Positions 1-7,221 of a DNA stretch of 16,244 bases are shown here, piece by piece. The translations under genes and the position numbers were made by a program. The stretch spans positions 69,539 to 85,782 of the forward strand of contig NVVI01000007.1 of NCBI GenBank assembly GCA_002402165.1, written 5' to 3'. Every line of letters starts with the position of its first letter. Within the stretch, counting starts at the first letter, position 1. The DNA is from Flavobacteriales bacterium. Lineage in GTDB: Bacteria > Bacteroidota > Bacteroidia > Flavobacteriales_E > Vicingaceae. The notes under the pieces are model-generated. The model was not told where the DNA came from. It did not search any database and was given only the letters and a program-made list of their open reading frames with translations.

Positions 1-119
1 CCAGTTGCGCTATCTGGATAAACCCCTGGTGCTGTGTATTGTGGGTCTGCAGTACAATTTTGAGCAATAGCTAAACTCATTGAAGCAATAGCTATCATAG
101 AAAGTAAAAGTTTTTTCAT
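1..119 (-). CDS. N-terminus of a secreted protein (partial)
   Basis: The reading frame starts at the ATG at 119-117 and runs off the left edge, so only about 39 codons are visible. The first 20 residues form a signal peptide: MKK, then a hydrophobic run, ending in AIAQ. The mature part begins NCTADPQYTAPGVYPDSATG. Short Cys- and Pro-rich starts of this kind (CT-DPQYT-PG-YPDS) are common in Bacteroidota secreted proteins, often ones with a type IX secretion C-terminal sorting domain, but that end is outside the window. A perfect -7 box lies about 60 bases upstream on the same strand (181-188), and a 16-bp palindrome sits in the leader. The function cannot be assigned from this fragment. Confidence 0.65.
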   Translation of the reverse strand, partial: MKKLLLSMIAIASMSLAIAQNCTADPQYTAPGVYPDSAT

Positions 120-153
120 AATGTATTAATTTTAGTTGTTAAAAGTTTAAATT

Positions 154-169
154 ACTATGCATGCATAGT
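154..169. repeat. 16-bp perfect palindrome
   Basis: The sequence ACTATGCATGCATAGT is identical on both strands. It lies between the -7 box at 181-188 and the ATG at 119 of the partial secreted-protein gene, so it would be in that gene's leader. It could be a dimer-binding operator. As RNA it could fold into a 6-bp stem with a CATG loop. Confidence 0.5.
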
Positions 170-180
170 TTATTTTTTCT

Positions 181-188
181 CAAATATA
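181..188 (-). promoter_or_regulatory. -7 promoter box for the partial secreted-protein gene
   Basis: The minus strand reads TATATTTG, a perfect match to the Bacteroidota -7 consensus TAnnTTTG. I found no convincing -33 TTTG at the right spacing. Transcription from it would give a leader of roughly 55 nt before the ATG at 119. Confidence 0.45.
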
Positions 189-212
189 CAAAGATTATAT
201 TATAATTTTTGT

Positions 213-1499
213 TTATGGAAAAGTTATTCCTCTATAATTACCAACTGCAACGGTTTGTATACTAGAACCATAGAAGTCATTGATAACTCGAATAAATTCA
301 TTTGCAATTAATGCATACCCTCTCCCGTTTGGATGAACTCCATCTAAAGAAAATACTCCCCCTTCAATATAATCAGGACTAAAATCAATTCCATCATAAC
401 TTATTCCTGTATTGGTTAATGTTTTCATAAATTGATTCATATCAGCTAGTGCAAAACCATGTTTGCTTGCTAGCAATCTTATGGCGTTATTAATTTCATT
501 CGTTCTTGATTGCACAATAAAAATTTCATCTTTATCCAATACCACAGTATGAGGCAATGGCTTTGACTGTATTTTTCCAATTCCTTCAGCTAATTCATCA
601 GAAGCAGTAAGTAGCAATAAATCATTTTCTGTTGCTAAACGAACTACACTTGTATCAGCACCCTCTCTAATCCAAACATCATCATTTACTGCTTCTAAAG
701 TAACTGTGTTAAAATAAGGAATAGAAGTTACATCTGGCAATGTAGCACAAACACCTTTTGAACCCATCGCAACAAAGGCTGTTAACACAGAATCATATTT
801 ATCTCTAAATTCAATAAAATCACTCAGCTCAGTTAATTTTAAGCCAGGAGTAGATTCTATTGAATCATTATCACCCCCTTCTGTTGACCATCCTAACACA
901 TCATTATTACCCAACCAACATGTAAAAAAAGTAGCTTTACTTCTTCTTATATGGTCTAAATAAGTAATAGGATTTATTGCGTCTCCAAAATTTAAAAACC
1001 TTCCATTCTCATTTAAAGCAGTCTGTAGTAAATTAAAATTAATAGTAGTGTTTTTACCACCAGATAAACAATTAACTAATTTGATACCTGACACACCAAG
1101 ATTATTGTATTGAATGGCTGTATCACCCCAGGCAATCCAACCCGGATCATCGTCTATTGCTGTAGGATCATTATTTGTTATGTCAGCATCGTAAGCTTTT
1201 ATTACCTCTATTTCTCCATTTCTATACTCTAAATGCATATAACCTTGACCAAGTGGAGGAACCGTTGGCTGAATAAAATTAACTCCCATTTGTCTAGCTA
1301 TAATAGCTGGATATGAATTATCTTGCTGTCCAAATTCATTGTGCATTCCGCCATCTTGATAACCTTGAGTCAATGAATTACCTACTGCTACATAGTTAGA
1401 AAAATCAGCATTTCCTGATGAGGTTTCATAATCATCATACTGTGTTTTGGTACATGACAAAGTAATAAAAACCAATAATATAATTCCTATTTTTTTCAT
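213..1499 (-). CDS. SGNH/GDSL-type hydrolase, lipoprotein
   Basis: A predicted lipid-anchored envelope esterase or lipase-like hydrolase of 428 residues. The N-terminus is a lipoprotein signal with lipobox LS-C at Cys16. The SGNH blocks are visible in order: VGNSLTQGY with the presumed nucleophile Ser42, NNLGVSG (block II, Gly135), WLGNND at 195-200 (block III), and DGVHPNGRGY with Asp386 and His389 (block V). The block I motif is GNSLT, not the classical GDSL; this variant is common in Bacteroidota lipoproteins of this type. Overall the family fold is clear but the substrate is not. The gene is on the same strand as the partial secreted-protein gene and 93 bases before it, but that gene has its own -7 box. 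No clear -7 box was found upstream of the ATG at 1499. Confidence 0.85.
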   Translation of the reverse strand: MKKIGIILLVFITLSCTKTQYDDYETSSGNADFSNYVAVGNSLTQGYQDGGMHNEFGQQDNSYPAIIARQMGVNFIQPTVPPLGQGYMHLEYRNGEIEVIKAYDADITNNDPTAIDDDPGWIAWGDTAIQYNNLGVSGIKLVNCLSGGKNTTINFNLLQTALNENGRFLNFGDAINPITYLDHIRRSKATFFTCWLGNNDVLGWSTEGGDNDSIESTPGLKLTELSDFIEFRDKYDSVLTAFVAMGSKGVCATLPDVTSIPYFNTVTLEAVNDDVWIREGADTSVVRLATENDLLLLTASDELAEGIGKIQSKPLPHTVVLDKDEIFIVQSRTNEINNAIRLLASKHGFALADMNQFMKTLTNTGISYDGIDFSPDYIEGGVFSLDGVHPNGRGYALIANEFIRVINDFYGSSIQTVAVGNYRGITFP

Positions 1500-1599
1500 T
1501 AATTGTTTCTCTTAATTAACTGTGAAATTAAGTATTTTTTTAATTTTCGATAAAATTATAAAAAATTGATTTAGTAATAATTAGCATTCTAATTTACAT

Positions 1600-1607
1600 T
1601 ATTTTTG
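1600..1607 (+). promoter_or_regulatory. -7 box of the nucleoside phosphorylase gene
   Basis: TATTTTTG matches TAnnTTTG. It includes the bases of a possible TTG start at 1605, which therefore would lie upstream of the transcription start. This supports the ATG at 1626 as the true start, with a leader of only about 12-15 nt. No good -33 element was seen. Confidence 0.5.
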
Positions 1608-1625
1608 AGAAATCAAAAATTACTT

Positions 1626-2498
1626 ATGAATAAATTAGCTACTTCTGAACTTATATTAAATGATGATAATAGTATTTATCATCTAAAACTACATCCTCAA
1701 CAACTAGCAAAAGATATTATTGTGGTTGGGGATCCTGGGCGAGTTGAAATAATTTCAAACTACTTTGACAGTATAGAACATAAAGTTACTAACCGAGAAA
1801 TCGTAACACATACTGGAACATTAAATGGCAAATATTTAACTGTCATGTCAACAGGAATGGGTACTGATAATATCGATATTGTGCTTAATGAGTTAGATGC
1901 TTTAGTAAATATCGATTTAGAGAACCGGCTATTAAAAAAAGAACACACCTCTTTAAACATTATTAGAATAGGCACTTCTGGTGCTTTGCAAAAAAACATA
2001 GAAGTTGATTCGTTTGTTATTTCCGAATTTGGACTAGGGCTTGATGGTTTAATGAATTATTATGAATTTGAGCAAACTACCGAAGAACTTAAACTGTTAG
2101 AACAATTCTATGCTCAGACCAATTACAGTAGAACATTTGCTCAACCTTATTTCGTAAAAGCTTCTACTGAATTATTCAACAAACTTAAAGGTGGATGCAC
2201 TTCTGGAATTACAGCAACTGCCAGTGGGTTTTATGGCCCACAAGGAAGAGTACTTAGAATTCCTTTAAAGGAAACACAAATTAATGAGAAATTAAGAGAT
2301 TTTCGCCACCATGAATACCAGATTACTAATTTTGAGATGGAAACCTCTGCCTTATATGGATTATCAAGAGTATTAGGGCATAATGCCTGTACAGTTTGTG
2401 CCATAATTGCTAATCGATTTTCTGGTACTGGAAGCGACAATTATAAGCTTGCAGTAAAAAAATTAATTGAGCAAACTCTCAGTAAATTAACACAATAG
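1626..2498 (+). CDS. Nucleoside phosphorylase (uridine phosphorylase-like)
   Basis: A cytosolic enzyme of the PNP/UDP phosphorylase superfamily, which splits a nucleoside with phosphate into base and ribose-1-phosphate. It has 290 residues from the ATG at 1626. A TTG seven codons earlier is open but overlaps the -7 box. Family marks are GDPGR at 35-39 (phosphate loop), STGMGTDN, RIGTSGAL from Arg114 (second phosphate-binding Arg and the GTSG strand), and NFEMETSAL with Glu237-Met238-Glu239, the Glu-Met-Glu ribose-binding motif. The length and the order of motifs fit the uridine phosphorylase-like branch, but the base specificity (uridine, purine or other) is not certain. It is a single gene with its own -7 box. 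The next gene starts 59 bases downstream from a separate promoter. Confidence 0.88.
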   Translation: MNKLATSELILNDDNSIYHLKLHPQQLAKDIIVVGDPGRVEIISNYFDSIEHKVTNREIVTHTGTLNGKYLTVMSTGMGTDNIDIVLNELDALVNIDLENRLLKKEHTSLNIIRIGTSGALQKNIEVDSFVISEFGLGLDGLMNYYEFEQTTEELKLLEQFYAQTNYSRTFAQPYFVKASTELFNKLKGGCTSGITATASGFYGPQGRVLRIPLKETQINEKLRDFRHHEYQITNFEMETSALYGLSRVLGHNACTVCAIIANRFSGTGSDNYKLAVKKLIEQTLSKLTQ

Positions 2499-2532
2499 CG
2501 TTAATAAGTCATCTTTGGTAAATAACCTTTAC

Positions 2533-2560
2533 CATGTATCTAACGTATATTTGATACATG
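2533..2560. promoter_or_regulatory. Inverted repeat around the -7 box and start codon (operator candidate)
   Basis: CATGTATC at 2533-2540 and GATACATG at 2553-2560 are perfect 8-bp inverted arms, 20 bp apart centre to centre, or about two helical turns. The spacer holds the -7 box TATATTTG (2546-2553), and the right arm includes the ATG of the next gene. A dimeric repressor bound here would block the promoter. The regulator is unknown. Confidence 0.4.
2546..2553 (+). promoter_or_regulatory. -7 box four bases before the ATG
   Basis: TATATTTG is a perfect TAnnTTTG box, followed by ATAC and then the ATG at 2558. With initiation about seven bases after the box centre, the mRNA would begin at or next to the start codon, so a leaderless transcript is predicted. 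No -33 TTTG at 17-23 bp is present. Confidence 0.5.
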
Positions 2561-3391
2561 TCAAATTCAGAATTACAAGCATTGATAAGTCTTTTGGATG
2601 ACCCAGATGATAAAATTTTTGATGAAATAAGAGGTAAATTAATCTCTTTTGGTGATTCGGTTATTCCTCATTTAGAAAGTGCTTGGGAAAATTCTTTTGA
2701 CCACCTACTTCAAAATAGAATAGAAGACATTATACATCATCTCCAATTTGAAACCATTAAGGTAGAGCTTACTAGCTGGAAAAACTCTGAAAAAGATTTA
2801 ATAGATGGTGCTATTATAATTGCTAAATACCAATATCCAGATTTAGAAACAGGAACTATTAATAACTATATTAAACAACTAACACAAGATGTTTGGATAG
2901 AATTGAATGACAACTTAACTGCTTTAGAGAAAGTTAAAGTATTAAATAGAATTATTTTTGAAGCACATGGGTTTTATGGAAACACTAAAAACATTAACTC
3001 CCCAAAAAACTCTTACATCAATAACGTAGTTGAGACTAAAAAAGGCAACCCAATTACATTAGGAATAGTTTACCTAGCTGTATGCGAAAAATTGAATATT
3101 CCTATGTATGGTGTGGATGTACCTGCACATTTTATTTTATCTTATGCTGAGGACTCTAAAGATGTGTTATTTTACTTAAATGTATTTAACAAAGGATCCG
3201 TTTTTAGCAAGCATGATATTGATAAATTCTTAGAACAACTTAAAACAGAATCAAAAGACGAATATTATGTGCCATGCTCTAACCTCACTATTATTAGAAG
3301 ATTAGTCCAACATTTAATTTACACTTATGATAATTTAGGCTATTTAGACAAAAAAGAAGAATTACAAGAGTTGTATCGCATTCTCAGTTAA
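2558..3391 (+). CDS. SirB1-family transglutaminase-like protein
   Basis: A 277-residue cytosolic protein. It has a helical N-terminal part (about 1-90) with a HEAT-like run FGDSVIPHLESAWEN. The SirB1/transglutaminase-like domain (about 95-270) is recognisable by LNRIIFEAHGFYGN, then KKGNPITLGIVYLAVCEKL (Gly163 in GNP, Cys176), and GVDVPAHFIL with His191. The family (UPF0162/SirB1) has a papain-like fold but no firmly known enzymatic activity. Cys176 and His191 are noted as seen, not claimed as a catalytic pair. The start is fixed by the promoter box that ends four bases upstream. The gene appears to be transcribed alone, under a possible operator that overlaps its start. Confidence 0.85.
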   Translation: MSNSELQALISLLDDPDDKIFDEIRGKLISFGDSVIPHLESAWENSFDHLLQNRIEDIIHHLQFETIKVELTSWKNSEKDLIDGAIIIAKYQYPDLETGTINNYIKQLTQDVWIELNDNLTALEKVKVLNRIIFEAHGFYGNTKNINSPKNSYINNVVETKKGNPITLGIVYLAVCEKLNIPMYGVDVPAHFILSYAEDSKDVLFYLNVFNKGSVFSKHDIDKFLEQLKTESKDEYYVPCSNLTIIRRLVQHLIYTYDNLGYLDKKEELQELYRILS

Positions 3392-3487
3392 AAAATCACT
3401 TGACTTTCTCCTTAAAAAACGCTAATTTCGTTTAACAACTATGCAAGAAACATTGAAACGTTTTCAACAATAACGTTGCCTACAAGC

Positions 3488-4375
3488 ATGAAAATGAAAA
3501 AATACACAACTATATTTTTTTTCTTAACAATTGTTCAATTATCATTTGGACAAAACACTATTTTATGGAAAGTGTCAGATACCATTAATAATAAAACGTC
3601 AATTATTGTTGGAACTTTCCATCAATTTGGAAATTCATTTATTGACTCAATTCCAGAGATAAAAGAAAATTTATATAATTCTGAATTAGCAATTTTTGAA
3701 TCTATTGACAATAAAGATGAATTACAAAAAACAATTAACAATAGAGAAGAATCTAAAGAATTAAAAAAAAGACTAAAGAAAATAGATTATTTGAGACTTC
3801 TCGAATTGTCGAAAAATTGGAAAGTTGATATTCATAAATTAAAACCTATTGAATTAAGATGGAAGTTAGAACAAGAATTTCTTCGAATCAAATGCAAGAC
3901 AGTAATGAAAAATGATGAGTGGGATCATTTTGATAACTATTTACAGCACTTAGCAGAAGAAAAAAACATTAAAATTCTTGGATTAGAAACCCACAAAGAA
4001 CAATTAGTTTTCATCAATAAAGATGCTAATTTTCCAAATTGGAAAGAAGAAAGAAAAAGAATAAGCTATTTACTTGACCAATTTAATCGTGATGATTTCA
4101 ATAAAAACAAATGTAATCTTGTAAGAAAGTACAGGAATTACGACTTAGACTATAAATTAAATGAAGACTGCAAACAAGGTGTGTTAATTAAAGAAAGAAA
4201 TGATAATTGGATGAAAATATTACCACAATTACTAAAAGAAAATAATTGTTTTATTGCCGTGGGTCTATTTCATCTTTATAACAAATGTGGTTTGCTAGAA
4301 CAACTGAAAGAAGAAGGTTTTTTAATTGAATCTATTGAATTAAAGCCAGCAAGTAACTCTGTATATAACAAATAG
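3488..4375 (+). CDS. TraB/GumN-like secreted protein
   Basis: About 295 residues. The signal peptide starts MKMKKY and ends at LSFGQ. The mature part starts NTILWKVSD and continues with SIIVGTFHQFG, the usual first motif of the TraB/GumN (COG3735) family. ILGLETHKEQL in the middle and CFIAVGLFHLYNKCGLLEQLKEEGF near the end are the two other family signatures. The family is distantly related to TIKI-type proteases, but most bacterial members have no known function. An upstream TTG (3476) is also open, but the ATG at 3488 gives a proper signal peptide; the ATG at 3494 is nearly as good. It stands alone between AT-rich spacers of about 95 and 180 bases, with no operon partner and no recognised -7 box. 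Confidence 0.8.
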   Translation: MKMKKYTTIFFFLTIVQLSFGQNTILWKVSDTINNKTSIIVGTFHQFGNSFIDSIPEIKENLYNSELAIFESIDNKDELQKTINNREESKELKKRLKKIDYLRLLELSKNWKVDIHKLKPIELRWKLEQEFLRIKCKTVMKNDEWDHFDNYLQHLAEEKNIKILGLETHKEQLVFINKDANFPNWKEERKRISYLLDQFNRDDFNKNKCNLVRKYRNYDLDYKLNEDCKQGVLIKERNDNWMKILPQLLKENNCFIAVGLFHLYNKCGLLEQLKEEGFLIESIELKPASNSVYNK

Positions 4376-4555
4376 GGCGTTTGGTTGTTTATGAAAGTTT
4401 AGTATTATTGACAAACACCGTCAAATATAAAATTTGGCTCTTAAGTAGTGAATAAGTTTAAAAAATTACATTTGGCTATATGCAAATGGTCACTTAATTG
4501 CATCTAACTGTCCTACCTGGTATATACTAAAACGTTAAACGAAAATTTTAACTAC

Positions 4556-5065
4556 TCACAAAAAAAACCATAAATTTTCTACTTTAATATTGGTTTTCTC
4601 TACAACAAAATTGCTTTGCTCATAAAACAATTCACGCTCCACTAATTTATTCTCAACAAACACTATTAACTCTTCCTCATTTAAATTTTTAATGAGCGGT
4701 CTTTTTGTTTTAGCATTTATTAATCGTGAGGTTAATATACCTGCGTTGTATTTAAGATAAATAGAAGTTCCTGATTGATTAATCATCTCCATATTATTAC
4801 AATGACAAGGAGTTCCTCCTCCCACTGCCATTACAAAACTGGCATGTTCATTAATGATTTTTCTAAGAACTTCGCTTTCTACCTTTCTGAAATAATTTTC
4901 TCCATTTTTTTCGAAAATTCCACTAACAACTTCCCCTTCCAACCTTTCAATTTCAGCATCTAAATCAAAAAAAGGTTGATTGAGTTTATTGGCTAACTTT
5001 CTTCCCAAAGTAGTTTTTCCACTACCCATGAATCCGATTAGGAATATTTTGCTGTGTTGCTTCAT
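4556..5065 (-). CDS. aroK: Shikimate kinase
   Basis: Phosphorylates shikimate with ATP to shikimate-3-phosphate in the aromatic amino acid (chorismate) pathway, in the cytosol. The 169-residue length is normal. Visible motifs are Walker A GFMGSGKT at 11-18, DLDAEIE with Asp34 and Asp36 (magnesium/shikimate), FRKVE with Arg60 and Glu63, GGGTP at 82-86 (shikimate-binding Gly loop), and KRPLI with Arg122 in the lid. It lies 36 bases downstream of the dehydrogenase gene on the same strand and may be co-transcribed with it. The gap between them holds a dispersed-repeat sequence. No terminator was seen below the stop codon. Confidence 0.95.
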   Translation of the reverse strand: MKQHSKIFLIGFMGSGKTTLGRKLANKLNQPFFDLDAEIERLEGEVVSGIFEKNGENYFRKVESEVLRKIINEHASFVMAVGGGTPCHCNNMEMINQSGTSIYLKYNAGILTSRLINAKTKRPLIKNLNEEELIVFVENKLVERELFYEQSNFVVEKTNIKVENLWFFL

Positions 5066-5073
5066 TTGTTTTG

Positions 5074-5099
5074 CTCTTCGACTCCGCTCAGAGTGAAAT
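5074..5099. repeat. Dispersed intergenic repeat (CTTCGACTCCGCTCAGAGTG type)
   Basis: The gap between aroK and the dehydrogenase is almost entirely this GC-richer sequence. On the minus strand it reads as a CACTCTGAG / CGGAGTCGAAG unit. I recognise this from memory as a short interspersed repeat found in intergenic gaps of many Bacteroidota. Only one copy is in this window, so its repeat nature cannot be shown here. Confidence 0.5.
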
Positions 5100-5101
5100 G
5101 T

Positions 5102-5908
5102 TTATTCTATTGGACTATCTGGTTCATTGGCCATGTGATTAAACACTTGTTTCTCAATAAACTTAGGAAAGAACTTGCTTAAGAATACTACTAACTTACC
5201 TTGGTTTGTGAGCACCAAAGTGCGTTTCTTTTTTATAACCCCTTTAACAATGTTGTCTGCAACTTCTTCTGCTGTCATCATTTTTGCTTCATCTCTTGGT
5301 GTTTCTCCCTGAGTAGAACCATCTGCAGATAATGCTGTATTTCTGATATTAGAAGCCGTAAATCCAGGGCAAGCTATCATCACGTGCAATCCTGTTTTTA
5401 AATTCTCTGTACGTAAAGCATCTAAAAAACCTTGCATTGCATATTTAGAAGCTGAATAACCAGTTCTTGCAGGTAACCCTACAAAACCAGCAATGGAAGA
5501 AACGCCAACCACAGAGCCTTTAGTTTTTAATATATGTGGCAACGCATATTTGGTACAATAAACAGTTCCGAAAAAATTGATGGCCATTACTTTTTCAATC
5601 ACATCTAGTTCCATTTCGTTAAAAATAGCTCGCATTGATATTCCTGCATTATTAATTAATATATCAAGCTGCCCAAATTTAGAAATAGTTTGTTCTATAA
5701 GGTTTTTACAATCTTCCTTTAAAGCAACATCACATCGAACAACTAAAACCTCTACTCCTAATAATTGTAGTTGCTCTGCAACCTTGTTTAATTTATCAGA
5801 ATTACGTGCAGCAATTACAATATTAGCACCTTTTTTAGCAAATTCTTTAGCACAAGCTTCTCCTATTCCTGACGAAGCACCTGTTATTATAACAACTTTA
5901 TTTTTCAT
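5102..5908 (-). CDS. Short-chain dehydrogenase/reductase (SDR)
   Basis: A classical SDR of 268 residues that reduces a ketone or oxidises an alcohol with NAD(P)H. The cofactor motif is TGASSGIG at 9-16, and Arg35 after the second strand favours NADP(H). NNAG is at 86-89. The catalytic set is Asn111, Ser138, Tyr151 and Lys155 (YSASK). After the Rossmann core there is a C-terminal segment (about 215-268) with EEVADNIVKGVIKKKRTLVL and a hydrophobic stretch VVFLSKFFPKF. This tail resembles lipid-active SDRs of the DHRS7B / 3-ketosphinganine-reductase kind and may sit on the membrane. It is divergent from the GNAT-like gene with a 59-bp shared spacer and a good -7 box on its own strand. The substrate is not determined. 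Confidence 0.9.
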   Translation of the reverse strand: MKNKVVIITGASSGIGEACAKEFAKKGANIVIAARNSDKLNKVAEQLQLLGVEVLVVRCDVALKEDCKNLIEQTISKFGQLDILINNAGISMRAIFNEMELDVIEKVMAINFFGTVYCTKYALPHILKTKGSVVGVSSIAGFVGLPARTGYSASKYAMQGFLDALRTENLKTGLHVMIACPGFTASNIRNTALSADGSTQGETPRDEAKMMTAEEVADNIVKGVIKKKRTLVLTNQGKLVVFLSKFFPKFIEKQVFNHMANEPDSPIE

Positions 5909-5941
5909 TAAATCTTATTAAAGATATTGGTTTATTATCTA

Positions 5942-5962
5942 CATCTTTGCACCGCAAAGATA
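5942..5962. promoter_or_regulatory. Palindromic divergent promoter
   Basis: ATCTTTGC (5943-5950) and GCAAAGAT (5954-5961) are perfect 8-bp inverted arms with a 3-base centre. On the minus strand 5962-5955 reads TATCTTTG, a perfect -7 box facing the SDR gene. On the plus strand 5942-5949 reads CATCTTTG, one mismatch from the consensus, facing the GNAT-like gene. The two divergent genes thus appear to share one symmetrical control point. Confidence 0.5.
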
Positions 5963-5967
5963 TATAA

Positions 5968-7122
5968 ATGGAGGTAATAGAAGTAAATTCTAAAAAGACA
6001 ATAAAAGATTTCCAAAAAGTTCCATGGAAAATTTATAAAAATGATAAAAACTGGATACCTCATTTAAAACAAGATATTGAAAAAGTATTTGACCCCACTA
6101 AAAATAAAGCTCATAGAACCGGCAAAATAATACGTTGGATTTTAATAGACAATAACAAAGAAGTACTTGGAAGAATAGTCGCATTCATTAGCAATGTAAA
6201 AAGTAAAAAAAGAGCCGGAGGAATAGGTTTTTTTGAATGTATTAACAACCAAGATGCTGCCAATCTACTTTTTGAAACCGCTAAAAAGTGGCTATATAAA
6301 TACAATATTGAACATATTGATGGCCCTATTAATTTTGGCGAAAAACACCTTTTCTGGGGCTTACTAGTCGATAATTTTGTAGATCCCAATAGCTATGGAA
6401 TGAATTACAACCCCCCTTATTACAGGGGTTTATTTGAATCGTTTGGATTTGAAATATATTACAAACAATTTATGTATAAGCGAGAAATGGCCATGCCGGT
6501 TCAAGACGTGTTTACAAGAAAACATGCGTTTTTAATGAAAGATCCCGACTACAGAATAGAAAATGTTCGAAAACTCTCTCTTGAAGAAATAGGAATAAAT
6601 TTTCAAACTGTATACAATTCAGCTTGGGCAGTGCATAAGGGGTTTGAAGCCATGCATTTAAAAACAGCCCATGCAATTATGAAAAACTTAAAACCAGTTT
6701 ATGATCCAGACATAATGGTATTTGTTTACCATAAAAATAAACCCATCGCTTTTTACATCAACATTCCTGAGCTTAATGAAATATTTAAGTATGTTAATGG
6801 CAACCTAAATTGGATAGGAAAAATAAAATTTCTCTACCACAAATGGAAAAAAACTCCTCGTACAATGGTAGGAATTGTATTTGGAGTTGCTAAAGAATAC
6901 CAAGGCACTGGAGCTGAAGGTGCACTCATTAAATGGAGTGAAAAACATATTGTTTCTAAAAATAATTACGATCAAACTGTATTGGCATGGATAGGAGATT
7001 TTAATCCAACGATGCTTCATGTCTGTGAAAATTTGGGTGCTAATGTTTATAGAACTTACCATACTTATCGTTACTTATTTGATCGAAATAAAAAATTTGA
7101 ACGACTACCAATCCTTAAATAA
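5968..7122 (+). CDS. GNAT-fold acyltransferase-like protein (YghO-like)
   Basis: A 384-residue protein. The C-terminal third carries a GNAT-type acyl-CoA-binding loop, VFGVAKEYQGTGAEGAL (QGTGA at 312-316). The N-terminal part has IDGPINFGEKHLFWGLLVDNF and YNPPYYRGLFESFGFE, segments I associate with the YghO-like family, often annotated only as hypothetical or, misleadingly, as GTP cyclohydrolase. Distant relatives include the bacterial ceramide synthase acyltransferase of Caulobacter, so an N-acyl transfer in lipid synthesis is a reasonable guess but not shown. The start at 5968 follows the divergent promoter. The gene is divergent from an SDR of lipid-active type. A hairpin follows the stop codon. 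Confidence 0.72.
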   Translation: MEVIEVNSKKTIKDFQKVPWKIYKNDKNWIPHLKQDIEKVFDPTKNKAHRTGKIIRWILIDNNKEVLGRIVAFISNVKSKKRAGGIGFFECINNQDAANLLFETAKKWLYKYNIEHIDGPINFGEKHLFWGLLVDNFVDPNSYGMNYNPPYYRGLFESFGFEIYYKQFMYKREMAMPVQDVFTRKHAFLMKDPDYRIENVRKLSLEEIGINFQTVYNSAWAVHKGFEAMHLKTAHAIMKNLKPVYDPDIMVFVYHKNKPIAFYINIPELNEIFKYVNGNLNWIGKIKFLYHKWKKTPRTMVGIVFGVAKEYQGTGAEGALIKWSEKHIVSKNNYDQTVLAWIGDFNPTMLHVCENLGANVYRTYHTYRYLFDRNKKFERLPILK

Positions 7123-7127
7123 AAATC

Positions 7128-7157
7128 GTAATTCCTTTATTGGGATTACTTCATTTA
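7128..7157 (+). terminator. Weak terminator after the GNAT-like gene
   Basis: GTAATTCC at 7128-7135 pairs with GGGATTAC at 7142-7149 (one G-U pair) across a 6-base loop and is followed by TTCATTT. It is 5 bases after the stop codon and upstream of the tRNA-Lys promoter, where a terminator is expected. Confidence 0.45.
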
Positions 7158-7175
7158 AAAAAACTGATAAAAGTT

Positions 7176-7205
7176 TTTGCTATTTGAAAAACACTACTAT
7201 ATTTG
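7176..7205 (+). promoter_or_regulatory. tRNA-Lys promoter
   Basis: TTTG (7176-7179), 18 bases, then TATATTTG (7198-7205): a complete match to the Bacteroidota sigma-ABfr consensus TTTG-N17-23-TAnnTTTG, and the best promoter in the window. Initiation should fall near 7211-7213, about ten bases before the mature tRNA. Confidence 0.8.
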
Positions 7206-7221
7206 CACTCCTTAAAACGAA

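Noticed and set aside
1511..1541. Hairpin CTTAATT/AATTAAG followed by a T run, resembling a plus-strand terminator
   Set aside because: No plus-strand transcript ends there; it lies in the divergent spacer, and the AT-only stem is weak.
1605..1625. Upstream TTG start of the nucleoside phosphorylase
   Set aside because: It overlaps a perfect -7 promoter box, so it would not be transcribed, and it adds only seven non-conserved residues.
3421..4555. Possible integron-like cassette around the TraB/GumN-like gene (AACGTT and GTTTAAC motifs on both sides)
   Set aside because: No paired core sites or foldable attC structure could be built; the motifs are short and common in AT-rich spacer. The 4376-4555 spacer shows only two short TTTGGCT copies and no gene.
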